Source: Cyrtodaria siliqua | Lineage: Eukaryota; Mollusca; Bivalvia; Adapedonta; Hiatellidae | Length of the DNA stretch: 64,000 nucleotides | Assembly: GCA_037043455.1 (NCBI GenBank) | Contig: JAWPHD010001146.1 | Location: 124,001 to 188,000 of the forward strand | Reading direction: 5' to 3' | Made by a program: the position numbers and the translations under genes | The notes under the pieces: generated by a model | What the model was told of the DNA's origin: nothing | Database searches by the model: none | Seen by the model: only the letters and a program-made list of their open reading frames with translations | Shown here: positions 12,701 through 25,466 of the stretch, piece by piece | Numbering within the stretch: the first letter of the stretch is position 1 | How the letters are laid out: every line of letters begins with the position of its first letter

Positions 12701-15096
12701 TGAGATATGATGGTGAGATATGGTGGGATGGTGAGTTATGATTGTGAGATGTGATGGTGAGTTAAGATGGCGATATGTGATGGCGAGATATGATGATGAG
12801 ATATGATGGTGAGATATCATGGTCATATATGATGGCGAGTTATGATGGAGAGTTATGATGGCGAGATATGATGGCGAGATATGGTGGCTAGATATGGTGG
12901 CGAGATATGATGGTGAGATATGATGGTGAGATATGATGGTGAGTTATGTTGGTGAGATATGATGGTGAGTCATGATAGTGAGATATGGTGGTCATATATG
13001 ATGGTAAGTTAAGATGGAGAGTTATTATTGCGAGTTATGATGACGAGACATGGTGGCGAGATATGGTGGCGAGATATGGTGGCGAGTTATGATGGCGAGA
13101 TATGGTGGAGAGATATGGTGGCGAGATATAATGGCGTAATGATGGCGAGATATGATGATTAATTATGTATGATGATATATGATGGTGAGATATGATGGTG
13201 AGATATGGTGGTGAGTTATGATGGTGAGATATGATGGTCATATATGATGGTGAGCTATGATGGTGAGATATGATGGTAAGATATGGTGGTGAGCTATGAT
13301 TCAGACATATGATGATGAGATATGATGGTGAGATATGATGATGAGATATGATGGTGAGATATGATGGTGAGATATGATGGTCATATATGATGGTGAGATA
13401 TGATACTGAGATATGATGGTCATATGGTGATGAGTTATGATGGTGAGTTATAATGGTGAGATATGATGGTGAGATATGATGGTAAGATATAGTGATGAGA
13501 TATGATGGTGAGATATGATGGTGAGCTATGATGGTGAGATATGATGGTGAGTTATGATGGTGAGATATGATGGTAAGATATGGTGGTGAGATATGATGGC
13601 GAGATATTATGATGAGTTATGGTGGTGGGCTATGACGGTGAGGTTTGTTTGCGATATTGGATGGTGAGATATATATGTGTGATATGCTGGTGAGATATGA
13701 TGGTGATATATGTTGGCGATATATAGTGATTTAATATGACGGTGAGACATGCTGGTGAGATATGATGGTGGGAAATGATGGTGAGATGTGATGGCGAGAT
13801 ATGGTGGTGAGAAATGATGGTGAGATATGGTGCTGATATATGTTGTTGAATTAAGTTGGCGAGATATGGTGGTGAGATATGATGGTGAAATATTATGGTG
13901 ATATATGATGGTGAGATCACGTGTTGAATTATAATGGCGATATATGATGGTGTTATGTGTTTGTGATAAATTATGGCGAGTGAGATATGATGGTGAGATA
14001 TGATGGCGAGATATGATTGCGAGATAAGGTGGTGAAAAAGGATGGTGAGATATGGTGGTGATATTTGAAGGTGAGATATGATGGCGAGATGTGATGGCGA
14101 GATATGGTGGTGATATATGATGATGAGATATGATGGCAAGATGTGAAGGCGACATATAGTGGTGGGAAATGGTGTTGACATATGCCGGTGAGACTTAATA
14201 GTGAGGTATGACGGGGAGACTTGATGGTGAGAAATGGTTGTGGTGATTATGATGGTGATATGTGATGGTGAGATATGGTGGTCAGATGTGAAAGTGATAA
14301 TTTGTTTTGGGATGTGATGGTGAAATATGATGATGAGTTAAGATGGTGAGATATGTCAGTGAGATATGATGGTGGGGGATTACTGTGTGATTTGATGTTG
14401 AGATGTGATAGTGAGGTATGAAGGTGAGATAAGATGGTAAGATGACGGTGAGATTTAATGGTGAGGTATGACGATGATATTTGATGGTGAGAAATGATGG
14501 TGAGTTATGGTGATGAGATAAGATGGTGAGATATGATACTGATAGATGATTGTGAGATATGATGGTAAGAAATGGTGATGGTAAGATATGATGTTTGTAT
14601 ATGAAGTGAGATATGGTGGTGAGATGCGATTGTGATATATGGTGTTAATATATGCTGTTGATATATGAAGGTGAGATAGGATGGTGAGATAGGACAGTGA
14701 TATATGAGAAAGAGGTATGATTGTGAGATTTGATAGTTAGATGTGATTTTGAGATATGATGGTAAGATATGGTGTTGAGATATGATGGTGAGATATGGTG
14801 TTGAGATGTGATGGTGAGGAAGTATGGTGAGATATGACGAGGAAACTAAATGGTGAGATATGGCGGTGAGACTTGATGGTGAAAAAAGGTGGTGGTTAGA
14901 TACGAGGGTGCATTATGATGGTGAGAAATGGTGTTGAGATATAAAGATGAGATACGGTGGCGAGGTAGGATGTTGAGATATAGTTGTGGGATATTTTGCT
15001 GAGTTATGTGTGATATGATGGTGAGATACGATAGTGTGATATGATTGTGGAATTTGGTGGTGAGATATGATTATGACGTTGAGTTATGATGGTAAT
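9762..15096 (+). repeat. Large 13-bp minisatellite (GAGATATGATGGT)n
   Basis: About 5.3 kb, roughly 400 imperfect tandem copies of GAGATATGATGGT, with variants GGCGAGATAT, GGTCATATAT and GAGCTATGATGG. The most homogeneous part is about 11500-13600 and both edges are more divergent. The unit length is 1 mod 3 and its minus strand lacks stop codons, so long minus-strand ORFs (up to 455 codons at 10529-11896) of an ISHHHISPSYLTI-type repeat arise in every frame. On the + strand the unit yields regular stops. I read this as noncoding satellite rather than genes. Confidence 0.95.
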
Positions 15097-15435
15097 ATGA
15101 ATATAATTAAATCTTAGTTTCTAAACTTCACCGTTCAAATAAATATGACTTGATTTCTTTCGTTATTTATGGGCAAAATAACGAAAACTCAAGCATTTGA
15201 GCGAACATATAGCTGCCTAGTTTTAGGATCGAAAGAACAAAAATTCGAAATATTCACCAAACAAGAACAAGTCTTAACCCCGTGCGTGTTCGTTATTTGG
15301 TGCTTTTGCGGTAAAGATTTGTTCTACCACGGTGAATGTTTCGACTTTCCGTTCTTTTGACTTAACGGTCACAGAAGGTCTTTCTATAGATGGTGAGAAT
15401 CAAAAATCTAAGATATAATATGGAATAAATAACAG
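15097..15435. other. Spacer between minisatellite and gene copy B
   Basis: A 63-codon ORF at 15169-15360 has no recognisable feature. Nothing else is seen. Confidence 0.4.
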
Positions 15436-15441
15436 TTTATT
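15436..15441 (-). promoter_or_regulatory. Polyadenylation signal of gene copy B
   Basis: TTTATT on + (AATAAA on -) lies 112 bp past the stop codon, in a 3' UTR similar to those of copies A and C. Confidence 0.65.
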
Positions 15442-15552
15442 TTAAATAAATAAATTATAACAACTGCACAACAAAGCACGTGCAAGTGTGCAACACGCGG
15501 TAGACTTTGGCAATAGTGACTCGATCATTGTCGTGCTAAACGCGTCTATCAT

Positions 15553-18500
15553 TTACTTGCCACCAGTTCTGAAAATAGATAACATGTCTCATCAGCGCAT
15601 GTCTCATCAGCGCATGTCATACTATTGTGGTCAACTAAAAATCAATCATAATCATTTCACTGTTAATATCATATTATACGTTTATAGGTTTAAAGCTACA
15701 CACACATTATTTAAATCGCATGCGTTGTAGTTAAGGTAAAGGTTATATATCAAGACTTAAAGCGTAACGCGGCAATCTTAATATTTTAAAATCTAATGGC
15801 CTTCCGTTGGTTTTTCTACATAACTTGCTGTTTTGCAGTCGTTGATATTTATTATCAAAATAGTTCAAAGCAAATATAATTGCATTCAATTAACTGTTGA
15901 TTATACTGCACCAATAATAAAAGTTAAAGTTTATCGTAGAAGAGTAAATGACAACTCAAAATTGAATTTGAATTACAAACAGGTTTAAATCCTACTAATT
16001 CTGGATTTATAAGTATAGACGCTAATGTTAATGCTTGATAACAATTTCACGATTGCCGTGTGTCCCTTGATAACAATTTCACGATTGCTGTGTGTCCCTT
16101 GATAACAATTTCACGATTGCCGTGTGTCCCGTTTACACAATACAGCATATCAAATGGATCGCACATATTTATAAATTCATGTAATTAAAACACATGTCAT
16201 TTACGTATATGTATACTTACGGGGCGGAGAAGTTTCCGTAGATGATGGTGGTTGATCCGGTACCTGTGGATCCGCCGCCCAAGCCTCCCAAGCTGCCGCC
16301 GAACAGCAGGGGCAACAAGAACAACAAGGCGAGAAGGCCCAACACTGAAATGGAAAGAAACAGAGATAAGAAAATAGTGACATTAGTGGGTCGATTTTCA
16401 TTAAATTGTTTCTTACAAACATGATTATAATATTTAGTACTCCTTGGTGGCTTAGTGGTAAAGAGTTCGCATCGCATGCCGGAGGTCGTGGGTTCAATCC
16501 CGGGTCACACCAAATCCTTCATAAACAGCTCAAGCTAAGATTTCATGTACGCGGTATGCGGCATGCGAATTCGACACAAAATGGAAATCACGTAGACGCA
16601 CGATCTTGAACCTCAGATTCCATATATTTATTTGTACGCATTCGCACCGATTGCTCCATGGAGGATCAAGTTTGCCGTGTACGCAGCCGCATGACAAATC
16701 GCATTCGCAGCCGGACATATGGTATCAAGATCGTGCGTCTACATGATTTCCATTGTTGTCGCATTCGCATGCCGCATACCGAGTATATGGAATCTTAAAT
16801 TTAATTATTAGGACTGATCGGCCGGGAGTCAGGATAATGTGACTAGTTATGTTTTTGTTGTAATACAAATATATTACCGAGGGTAAATTATACATTAAAA
16901 ATGGTGTATTTTTCTTTAAAAAAAATATTAAGAAAGATACCGGGCATGCAAAATGATTTTCTTTTTTTGGTCTTAAGTTTTCAGATCATACGAGCAAAGC
17001 AAATATAATTAACCAATTCCAAATATGCACATGTTAAAGAAGGTCATTGATAAAAGGCATACTTGGCTTGCTTTAGTGTTTTTCATATTAGTAACCATTG
17101 ACCCCACTTCTCATGAGGAGACACTTAAAAATTCTTAGTTTGCCCAACCAGACCTTAGATCTTTTAGATGTGTAGGTAGGTAGAATTGTTTTTATGTCAG
17201 ATTCTTTTGAGAATGCTGTTTAAAGTTAAATTGTTTGTTGGGACACTGCTTTTTGAACTTATTGAAGATGACTTTTGTATACTATGTACGTATTGCAATG
17301 TTGAAAATCGGAACATTCTACCTATCTTAAACAATTGGTAAACAAAATTAATAAAACTAAAAAAACACTCCCTGTTATTTTTCCAAAAAAATCATATTTG
17401 ACTGAGATTTCTTTTGGAGTCGGCCCGATTTTTTTGACAAACAAACCTGATTTTAATTATTGCCTCGGCTATACCGTGATTCTCTTAACCCTTATATTAA
17501 CATTAATGTGATACTTCCTGTTGAAAAACTAGCGTCTAATTTCGAATAAACTTCACTTTTCAAGCAGGCGGCGCTACTGCGCCTGCAATCAATGTGTAAC
17601 AATAGAAAGGCTCTCAATACTCAATACTGAGCACGCATCCAAAGTGTCTTCATAGAAAATGGCTATTTTACTTTCTAAAACTACACTAACGGTAGTTGTC
17701 TATCCTGCAGATTTTTATTGCCGGAGTCTCAAGGTTCCGGCTATGTAAATTTATCCCGGACACAGAAAGCTGCTATGGTTGTTGGACTGTGTATCAACGT
17801 CATTTTACTGTTCATAAAACAACTGTATTCTAGTAAGAATACCGGGACGCAGTCAAATTGGTATACAGGCATTTCATGGATCTTCTACCATGTCTAATAC
17901 TTGAATTAGGTATCAGTTTCAGGAATAGAATCTATAGCTCTTTCTCAAGGTACGAATACAGCTGCTTCCGAATCGTTATCGTCAATGATTATTGACTGTT
18001 TAACTTTATTAAAGGGACATACGGCAAACTTGATTTTTTAAAAGCTCGCGGCGCCACATTAGTTTTACTACATAACTTCCATTTGTTCAATAATTATTAG
18101 TAATTATAAGAATAATATAAAGGAAATTGTGTTTGAATAGTATTAACTGTTTGTGTGCTGTCTGATTTAAAATAAGCAACACCTGTCCAATCATTAAACA
18201 CAGCTGATGAAACTTTAACTGACGCATCTTCTAAAGAGTTTGAATAGGTCTGTTCAACTGCTAATTATTCTCATGAACTACTAATCAGACAATAATAAAA
18301 AACGTCTAACAGTAAACCAATTCTTCTATGTAAATTTACATTGTTAAAAACTGAGATAACCTTCACACACGCTCCAATTGCTAGTATATTATCATTAAGT
18401 TGTCGTTTTGTTTATAACTATGATAGTTCACCAATTCTTCATATTCTAACCATGATCTTTTCCCAATTCCTCCCATTATAATCATGAAACAACATTCTAT

Positions 18501-20042
18501 TTAGTGATCCATTACACATACTATTTCAGATGTCTCTCATATTCATATTATAACATTATACAACACAGATGCCAAAATTAAAAACATTTTCATTTTGTCT
18601 CATGATGACTAGTTTATCTAGTGCTCAAATCTTTCATGATAAATGCGCTTTGATTGTTGACAATTACAATTACAAGTACAAATAATCTAACATCTACACA
18701 CTGTTCGTTTATTTTTATCATATTCATTCCCCTTACTGTTTTCTTAAGTGACTGTTCTGACCGGAGTGTGATACTTTGTATCACTGTTGTGTTGTCATTA
18801 TCCTAAGACACGTTACCTTTGGTGTTATAGCGACGGGAAAATAAGGAAATATAATGACTAATTCGTAGTTGTTCAGGGTTCAAGTGATTTCAAACGACGG
18901 TGGTAAATCCTTAAAGCGCGTTACTTAAATTAATTGAATTCAGATTGATAAGTGATATCAATGGATTATTGATATCGCATTGATATCAGTAGATAATAGC
19001 TAATTGTCAGAGTGTTCGTACATACACCGTTAATGATAGCTTCCAGCTGTTCGTGAAAAAGGTGTTTATATGACATCGAATTGTATACATGTTGGACAAA
19101 AAGTGGGCAATAAAAATGTCAATAATGATTTATGCATGCCAGATCAACAACCGGTAATGAATGTTTATGTGTTACTGGTGTGCGTTTGTGGGTAATTATA
19201 TCAATTGTTTTAATCCCAGGAGACATGGTGACCATACAACAGTTCCTACATACTATGATGTTATCAGTTCAATGGTTTCATATTGACCCAGTTATTGGTC
19301 CAATGACTGGCATCTTGGCCAAGGCCGAAGGCCGCGGGCCAATATGACAGTCCGAATATGAAACCACTTAATTAATGAAATTTTTATTAATTAACTACTT
19401 AATATCTCTCTTTATTCCTATGTTTTAAATATCATTTACAGGTAAGAAAAAACTAGAGGTATATGTTCAATATAACATTTAATAACAAGTATCTGGTTCA
19501 AATAAATCTTCCACTTTTACCGCTCTATGGCGCGTTGAATAATTACACACGAACGTGATAATAGCTATATTTCAGCGAAGTCGATTTAACAGAATTTACA
19601 AATAATCAAACCTTAATTATTTTGATAGTCTACATTACATAGGCGAACATAGCTGCGACTTTGTGTTTTTTTCTCTTCAAAATGACGTCCTTAAAGAAAA
19701 CAAAGCCTTGGTCATATTGGTCGTGTTGGCTTATTCAATCATATTGCTTGAATTTCATTTGGCCGAGTTTTATCATATTGGCCGAGTTTCTCTCCATATT
19801 GGCTTGTTTTTACCATATGAGTGCAGTTTCCTGCAAACCACGGCATATATTAAGTAGTTAATAATGGTAATTATAATACATGTTGTATTTCTATTCTACT
19901 TACAGCCACCCCCGAGTCCACCGCCGAGTCCACCCCCGGACTGTACACCACCGTACCCTCCGTACCCGTATGGGGCATAGTTGGCCATAGCCATGGCGAT
20001 CACGCAGGCAATAGCGACAGCGGCGACGGCGAAGGTCTTCAT
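15553..20042 (-). CDS. Gly/Tyr-rich secreted or membrane peptide, copy B (4 exons)
   Basis: On the minus strand, coding exons are 20042-19904, 16344-16221 and 15568-15553 (stop at 15555-15553). Noncoding exon 1 ends at 20425. Donors are GTAAGT at 20424, 19903 and 16220; acceptors are CAG at 20057-20055, 16347-16345 and 15571-15569. Exon sizes (139, 124 and 16 coding bases) and phases match copies A and C exactly. The 92-residue product has the same signal peptide, Gly/Tyr-rich segment, Leu-rich segment, NFS sequon and PTGGK tail, with Ala5 and Thr78. Intron 2 is 3,559 bp and carries a tRNA-related sequence and hairpin elements. Function unknown. Confidence 0.85.
16035..16130 (+). repeat. 32-bp unit, three tandem copies in intron 3 of copy B
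   Basis: Three near-identical copies of TTGATAACAATTTCACGATT followed by GCCGTGTGTCCC. Only one base differs between units. A smaller repeat, CATGTCTCATCAGCG, is at about 15583-15620 in the same intron. Confidence 0.9.
16436..16510 (+). mobile_element. tRNA-related sequence (SINE head or tRNA pseudogene)
   Basis: Box A-like TGGCTTAGTGG and box B-like GGTTCAATCC are spaced as in a tRNA. TTGGTG and CACCAA can pair as an acceptor stem. I could not draw a clean anticodon arm, so a functional tRNA is unlikely. It lies in intron 2 of gene copy B, antisense to the gene. Confidence 0.6.
16536..16797. mobile_element. Fold-back element with about 75-bp arms
   Basis: The left arm starts TAAGATTTCATGTACGCGGT and continues with GCGGCATGCG and GACGCACGATCTTGA. 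The right arm from about 16722 to 16797 is its reverse complement with a few differences. The centre is about 110 bp. Structure is typical of a hairpin MITE. Confidence 0.8.
16798..19260. other. Rest of intron 2 of copy B, mostly unassigned
   Basis: AT-rich with no exon-like ORF. TTAAAGGGACATACGG at about 18009 matches the end of the TTAA-flanked element at 44802-45114, but no matching right end was found. The remainder is unrecognised. Confidence 0.4.
19268..19370. mobile_element. Hairpin element in intron 2 of copy B
   Basis: Ends AATGGTTTCATATTGAC and ATATGAAACCACTT are inverted. The centre GGCCAAGGCCGAAGGCCGCG is itself GC-rich and self-complementary. A similar palindromic centre, GCCCGCGGCGAAGCCGAAAG, occurs at 55018-55037. 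Confidence 0.65.
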
Positions 20043-20424
20043 GGTTGATTGATTCTGAAATGCAAATGTATGGAGACAAACATTTCTTATTTTTATATAA
20101 TAATCGTTATGGTGTTTGGTTATCCGAACTTTATATTACCATTGACATATGTAATCTATATATATATATGTTTCCTCCTGACTGAGCAGTAAGACCGACG
20201 AAACAAGAGTAAATTAATAAAATACACGGTGTTAAATTCAACGTTTTAATGAAATTAACGTTAATCCGAACCATTTATAAACGTTTGAAATTGATTTAAA
20301 CAGTAAATAGATCGATAAATTGACTGATTATATAAAAACGTAGTATTTGTAAATGCAGCTGATAGTTATTTTTTTGTATAGTCAAATTTATATAACACTT
20401 TAACGTATGTTTCTGTTTACTTAC

Positions 20425-20602
20425 TGTGTGTCTGTTTGACGTACTAATATGAGAAGTAACGCCATAGCTGACAACCGCGGCTTATATACCAAAAACCGTT
20501 ACGTCTAAACAGCCGGTACTTCCGGTTATGCGGCCCTGGGCAGCGGAAATTGTCTGGTACACTTGTCCGCTATTCTGGGATGGACGATACATTGGCTACA
20601 GG
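20425..20602 (-). promoter_or_regulatory. Promoter and noncoding exon 1 of gene copy B
   Basis: On the minus strand: a CCAAT-like AGCCAAT near 20597, ETS-like CCGGAAGT at 20525-20518, and a TATA box TATATAAG at 20488-20481. Transcription is predicted near 20458 and exon 1 ends at 20425. The block is conserved with copies A and C over about 150 bp. Confidence 0.75.
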
Positions 20603-21022
20603 TAATACATATACTTATATCATGAGTTAATATACTATTTCAGGTGTCACATAAAGAACGGCTATATGGTTGCATCACATGTCATTGACGTATTATCAGT
20701 GGTTATGCAAAGCAAGTACAGTGCACACTTACGGATTACCCTATAAATAGGTTTGACCATGTATAACTCAATTAAAATGTCGCCAGTACTTAGATATCTC
20801 CGCCCTATTGTTGATGTCGGGGTATATTGACAATAATTTATATAACATAGAACAGAACAGAACAGAAAATATATTTTATTTAGACTTGTACAAAGTATAT
20901 CGTCATTCAAAACATATATACAATATACGAATATAACAAAGTCACGTAAACAGAGTATATAAATCAACTATCAGTATAGTTTACATCATCATAGTTAGAG
21001 GATGAACAATATTATATTTATA

Positions 21023-24000
21023 CTAAGCATTCAAAATAGAAAGTCTAACATTTAAAGCACATTTTATATACCTCGCTAAATTTAGTAATATATCATTGTT
21101 TGAAGTTTTCATCAATTCTATATATTTGAACATAGATGGCCTCTGGTGGTAATATCTTTTAATATATTTTTTTCTTAGTTCATTGTAACATTGACACACA
21201 CATATAAAATGGTATTCGTCTTCCAGATCTTGTGAGTTACAACATAAACAATATCTTTCATTTCTCGGTATGCGATTTCTTGCATACCGTCCAGTTTGTA
21301 TGTTAAGAGAATGTGCAGATAATCTTATTCTAGAAACAAAGAATCTTAAATTGCTAGGTAAAACATTTAGATAGTGTTCATATGAAAAATCAGATTTAAA
21401 ATATTAATAGTTTTCAAGAACAGCACTGCTGTCAATTGACCCATACCACTCTTGCTTAAAAGTCAATTATTCGTTGTTTAAAAACACATGGAAATGTTTT
21501 TACATTCAGCATATCCTGATTGTTAAATAAATAGGCAAAACCATAATCAGATAATAACTTTTTTACATTCGAAACCCAATTTTTACAACCTCTTTTTACA
21601 ATCATATACACCGTGTTCATAGAGCTTTTTCATCAGAATGTTATTAGTATTTATGACTTTACACCAATACTTAATAATTCTTATATATCTCGTAATATAA
21701 AGAGGGTAACGCCCAAGTTCACCATATACACCTACTGTGCATGTATTTAATCTAACGTTAAGCAACCGTTTACAGAACTTTAGGTGTATTCTTTCTATTA
21801 CATTTGATTTAGAGAATCCCCATATTTCAGCGGCATATCCTAGTGCAGACCCTACAAATAAATCAAATAATTGGCTTAGTGTTTTTGGCTTTAACTTAAT
21901 CTTTTTACAATTCGCTAATAACGTGTAGAGCAATTTTAGTGACTTACCAATTAAATGTTCTTGATTTAATGAAAAATTGCCCGTATAATTAAAAATTGTG
22001 CCTAAATAGTTAAAATCATTTACACCTTCGATATTTTGACCGTTATAGGTCCAACATTCATTTTGAAGTAGCCCTCCTCTTTTTCTAAACACCATTATCT
22101 TGGTTTTAGTGGTATTTACTTCAAGACCCCACTTATTACAATATGAGTATAGAAGATTTAAGTTATTTTGTAATTCCACTGGAGATTTACCTAAAATGGC
22201 CATATCATCAGCAAACAGTAACAATATCAGAACTATATCATCAATCTGTAAGCCTGAATTCACATCATTTTGTAGATGCAGCTCAAGATCTTTAATAAAT
22301 AACGAAAATAACAAAGGAGAGATTACCTCCCCTTGACGTAATCCAACCGCACATTCGAAATAGTCTGAATAAGTACCACACCTCTTCACGCATGATTTCA
22401 CCTTTTCGTACATGTCTTTGATAATTCGTAATATCTTTCCTTGTATACCAGATTTATATAGTTTAAGCCATAAAGCATTTCTATATATAGTATCAAAACA
22501 TCGTTTTAGGTCTACAAAGGCAACATATAAACGTTTATTATCATTTAAATATCTTTCAACAATAGAGAGAAGAACAAATCATCAACAGTGGAATGGCCTT
22601 TTCTAAAACCAAACTGTGCATCAGAAATAATGTTATTCTTTTCACAAACACAGTCAATTCTTTTATATAATATAGTGGTCAATATTTTTGACAGGCAACT
22701 AACTAGAGTAATACCCCTATAGTTATTGACATGTTTAGTATTTCCATTTTTATGAACAGGGACAATAACTCCTTCCATCCATTTTTCAGGAAAAAATCCA
22801 GAAGTTAAAATTGCATTGAATATATCGCACAAATGTGATGTTAAAATGTCAATGCTTTCAATAAAGTATTCATTCATCAATGCATCACTCCCTAAAGCTT
22901 TATTGTTTTTTAGCAACTTTACTACAGTTAAAATTTCATTGATCGTAATAGGCATATCTATATCCTCATAGGTACAATAGTCTTCATCAAAATTGTGCTC
23001 GTCGCAAAAAGACTCCGCTTCATCATTTTTACATTGAAAATCGTCGTTTCCTAAAGATGAAAAATAATCACGGAATTCCTTTAGAGTAATATCATTATCA
23101 TTTGACTTTTTTCTTTGTTTTTTGAAATATTTCCAAAATTGTTTAGGTTTACTTAACCTTAAATTTTCTATCTCCGAAATTTTTTTAATTTCAAATATTT
23201 TTTTCTTTTTACGAAATAAATCCTTATAATCTTTTTTACTCTTGCAAAAGTATTCTCTACTCATAGAAGTTTTACAAATTGTAAACTCACTTAAAGCATC
23301 TAAGTATCGATATTTAGCATCAGAACAGTCAGCGTCAAACCAATCTGCTTGCTTCACAATGGAAGTATCTGAAAATGACGGACGATTTTTTTGTATGTGG
23401 CATTTTGAAAATAATGGATCCGCAACATAACGGACAATACTTGTAAACTGGTTTATGACATTATTTACGGAAGTTCGCTGTGACAAATCCATATTGTTTG
23501 TCGAGCGATTTAAGTCAGGTAATTTGGTAATAAGTCCACTACGAAACATATCCCTATTATTCGCGTCCCACTTAAATTTAACCTCCTTAGTGTCATTATA
23601 TACCCGTGAGTTCATATTGCATCGCAAAGAAAAGCTGATAGGTGCGTGGTCACTCCATTCATTTATCGATTCAACAGTAAAATTCAGTATGTTCGTGAAA
23701 TTACACTCTTTAGTAAGCAGGTAATCGATGACTGATGCCCCGTGGTGAGATACAAATGTATATGCACCGATATTATAATCATCACCGATTCTACCGTTAA
23801 CTATTCGTAAGCATGAAGATTTACATAGGTCAATGAGTTTCACACCATAAAAATTAGATGCATTATCAAGGGAGGCTCGGCGCATGGGTGTATCGGGAAC
23901 ATATTCATCATCGTCAATACACTCATTAACTTGGTCAAAAATAATGTAGTCATGTTTAATACCGGTACGACTATTAAAATCGCCTGTTAAATAGACGGAA

Positions 24001-24450
24001 CCTATATTATAAAAGTAAGTAACATCATTCTCTAAGAGATCAAACAAATCTACATTTACAATATTATATGCTGGAGAATTTTCACCCCAGTTCCACATAA
24101 ATAAACATCTTTATCAAAATGGAAAAAGTTACTGTCAAGTTTTAACCAAATAATGGTATCTGAATGGTTCTTAACAATTTCGATCCCATCCTTTAATGTG
24201 TCTTTATAATATAAAACAATTCCGCCGCTACATCTTTTTGAGTTACGATGTTGAAATTTTTTATACAAGTTATAAGACGTATATCCAGCTTAATGTACAA
24301 TGTACATCACTTTTTTGGGAAGACCATGTTTCATATAAAATGATAATATCGTTTTTGGTAATGATATCAAGAAAATTATCATTGTCTCTCTTATTTCCAG
24401 CAAAGCCATTGACGTTCCATGAGAGTATACGTAGCTCACCCTCATCGTAC
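21023..24450 (-). pseudogene. LINE ORF2 (endonuclease-reverse transcriptase), frameshifted
   Basis: The endonuclease opens with ILSWNVNG near 24430. LTGDFNSRTG (about 23990) and EWSDHAPISFSL (about 23660) mark catalytic Asp/Asn and SDH residues. RT motifs are NYRGITLVSCLSKIL (about 22720), QFGFRKGHSTVDDLF (about 22600), a motif-A-like AFVDLKRCFD in a shifted frame (about 22510), GLRQGEVISPLLFSLF (about 22330) and the catalytic FADDMAIL (about 22200). A C-terminal Cys/His region with RYCLCCNS and EDEYHFICVC is near 21220-21280, and the frame stops at 21025-21023. The longest intact pieces are 24098-22545 and 22413-21583. Breaks lie near 24270, 24100 and 22590, with several more after 21583. 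It would copy the element's own RNA at a nicked target, but this copy cannot make a complete protein. Confidence 0.9.
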
Positions 24451-24452
24451 TC

Positions 24453-25466
24453 CTAGTCCCGCACTGGTTTTCCATTAATGTAAAGTGTGTCGTACGCCAG
24501 CCACGCTGTCTTGCCCTCCTGTCGTGCTGCTTTCATCTTGGGTAAAAGTCTCTTTCTCTTGTCCACGACCTCCTTAGGGAATTGTTCATATACAAAATAT
24601 GGAGTACCTTGGATCTCCTTTCATTGCTTACGCACTAGTTCCCTCTCCTTAAACACATTAAACTTAGCTATAATATTTCGACATCTGCCATCTGTCTTTG
24701 ATCCCATCCTATGTACTCGCTCAAACATCATTCTATCGACAGTCTCCTTGGCCACCTTCAACTTTTCGTGAATACACTGTCTGAGATTATTTTCACACTG
24801 CTCCGTAGATTCTGTCGGGGCCTCTTCAATGTTTGTAAACACTAAGTTGTTACGCATCGATTGGGATTGTAAGTAAACAACTTTATCTTTTAGGCTGTTT
24901 CTTTCCTTCTCAAGTTGAATAACCTTGTCGTTCATTTGACCAACGGAAAAATCAACGCTTTCGACCTTGTCCTCAACTTTGTCCAGCCTCTCATCTGTTT
25001 TCTTACTCTTTTCAGATATAAATGTCCACACTTTTTTAAGCTCGCGGTCGAAGCTATCAACTTTCTGTTCTAGGCTTTCCAAGGAACTCTTATCCATATT
25101 GTTAATTTTGTTGTCAATTTGTTTTAGACATTGCATAATATCCGCATTCAACGGCTCGGTTGAGGTAACGATTTTATTAGAAGCCATTGTGTGTCCTTGA
25201 GTAGGAGAATGGATGGGGTATGATTCACATGTACTGTCAGAACCAGAATCGGAATCTGTCTCTACGTTAGATGAGCTTTTATGATTAACAGTTGGATCAA
25301 CAAATGAATCTGGGAATAATACCTTATTTGTATGCCCAAGAATATCACTCAGATTTAATCCATCAGGCGAATCTATAAATCGTCCCGCCTTACACATAGA
25401 TCCATTGTCCTCACTGTCATCACTTTTCTTGCGTTTTTCGCGTTTAAGTTTATTTCTCCTCCCCAT
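24453..25466 (-). pseudogene. LINE ORF1 (L1-type RNA-binding protein) with one internal stop
   Basis: From ATG at 25466 the frame runs 281 codons to TGA at 24623-24621, then continues in the same frame to TAG at 24455-24453. Without the TGA the product would be about 337 residues. Residues 1-20 are Lys/Arg-rich. A heptad-like coiled-coil region occupies about 115-205. An RRM-like part follows (NNLVFTNIEE, FERVHRMG, RNIIAKF). The region after the TGA contains KRKRLLPKMKAARQEGK, typical of the L1 ORF1p C-terminal domain. Family role: trimeric RNA-binding chaperone of the element RNP. The TAG is followed in frame by the endonuclease of ORF2. Confidence 0.85.

Noticed and set aside
15169..15360. 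63-codon ORF between the 13-bp array and gene B
   Set aside because: No supporting feature on reading. Its position downstream of gene B's poly(A) signal gives no support.
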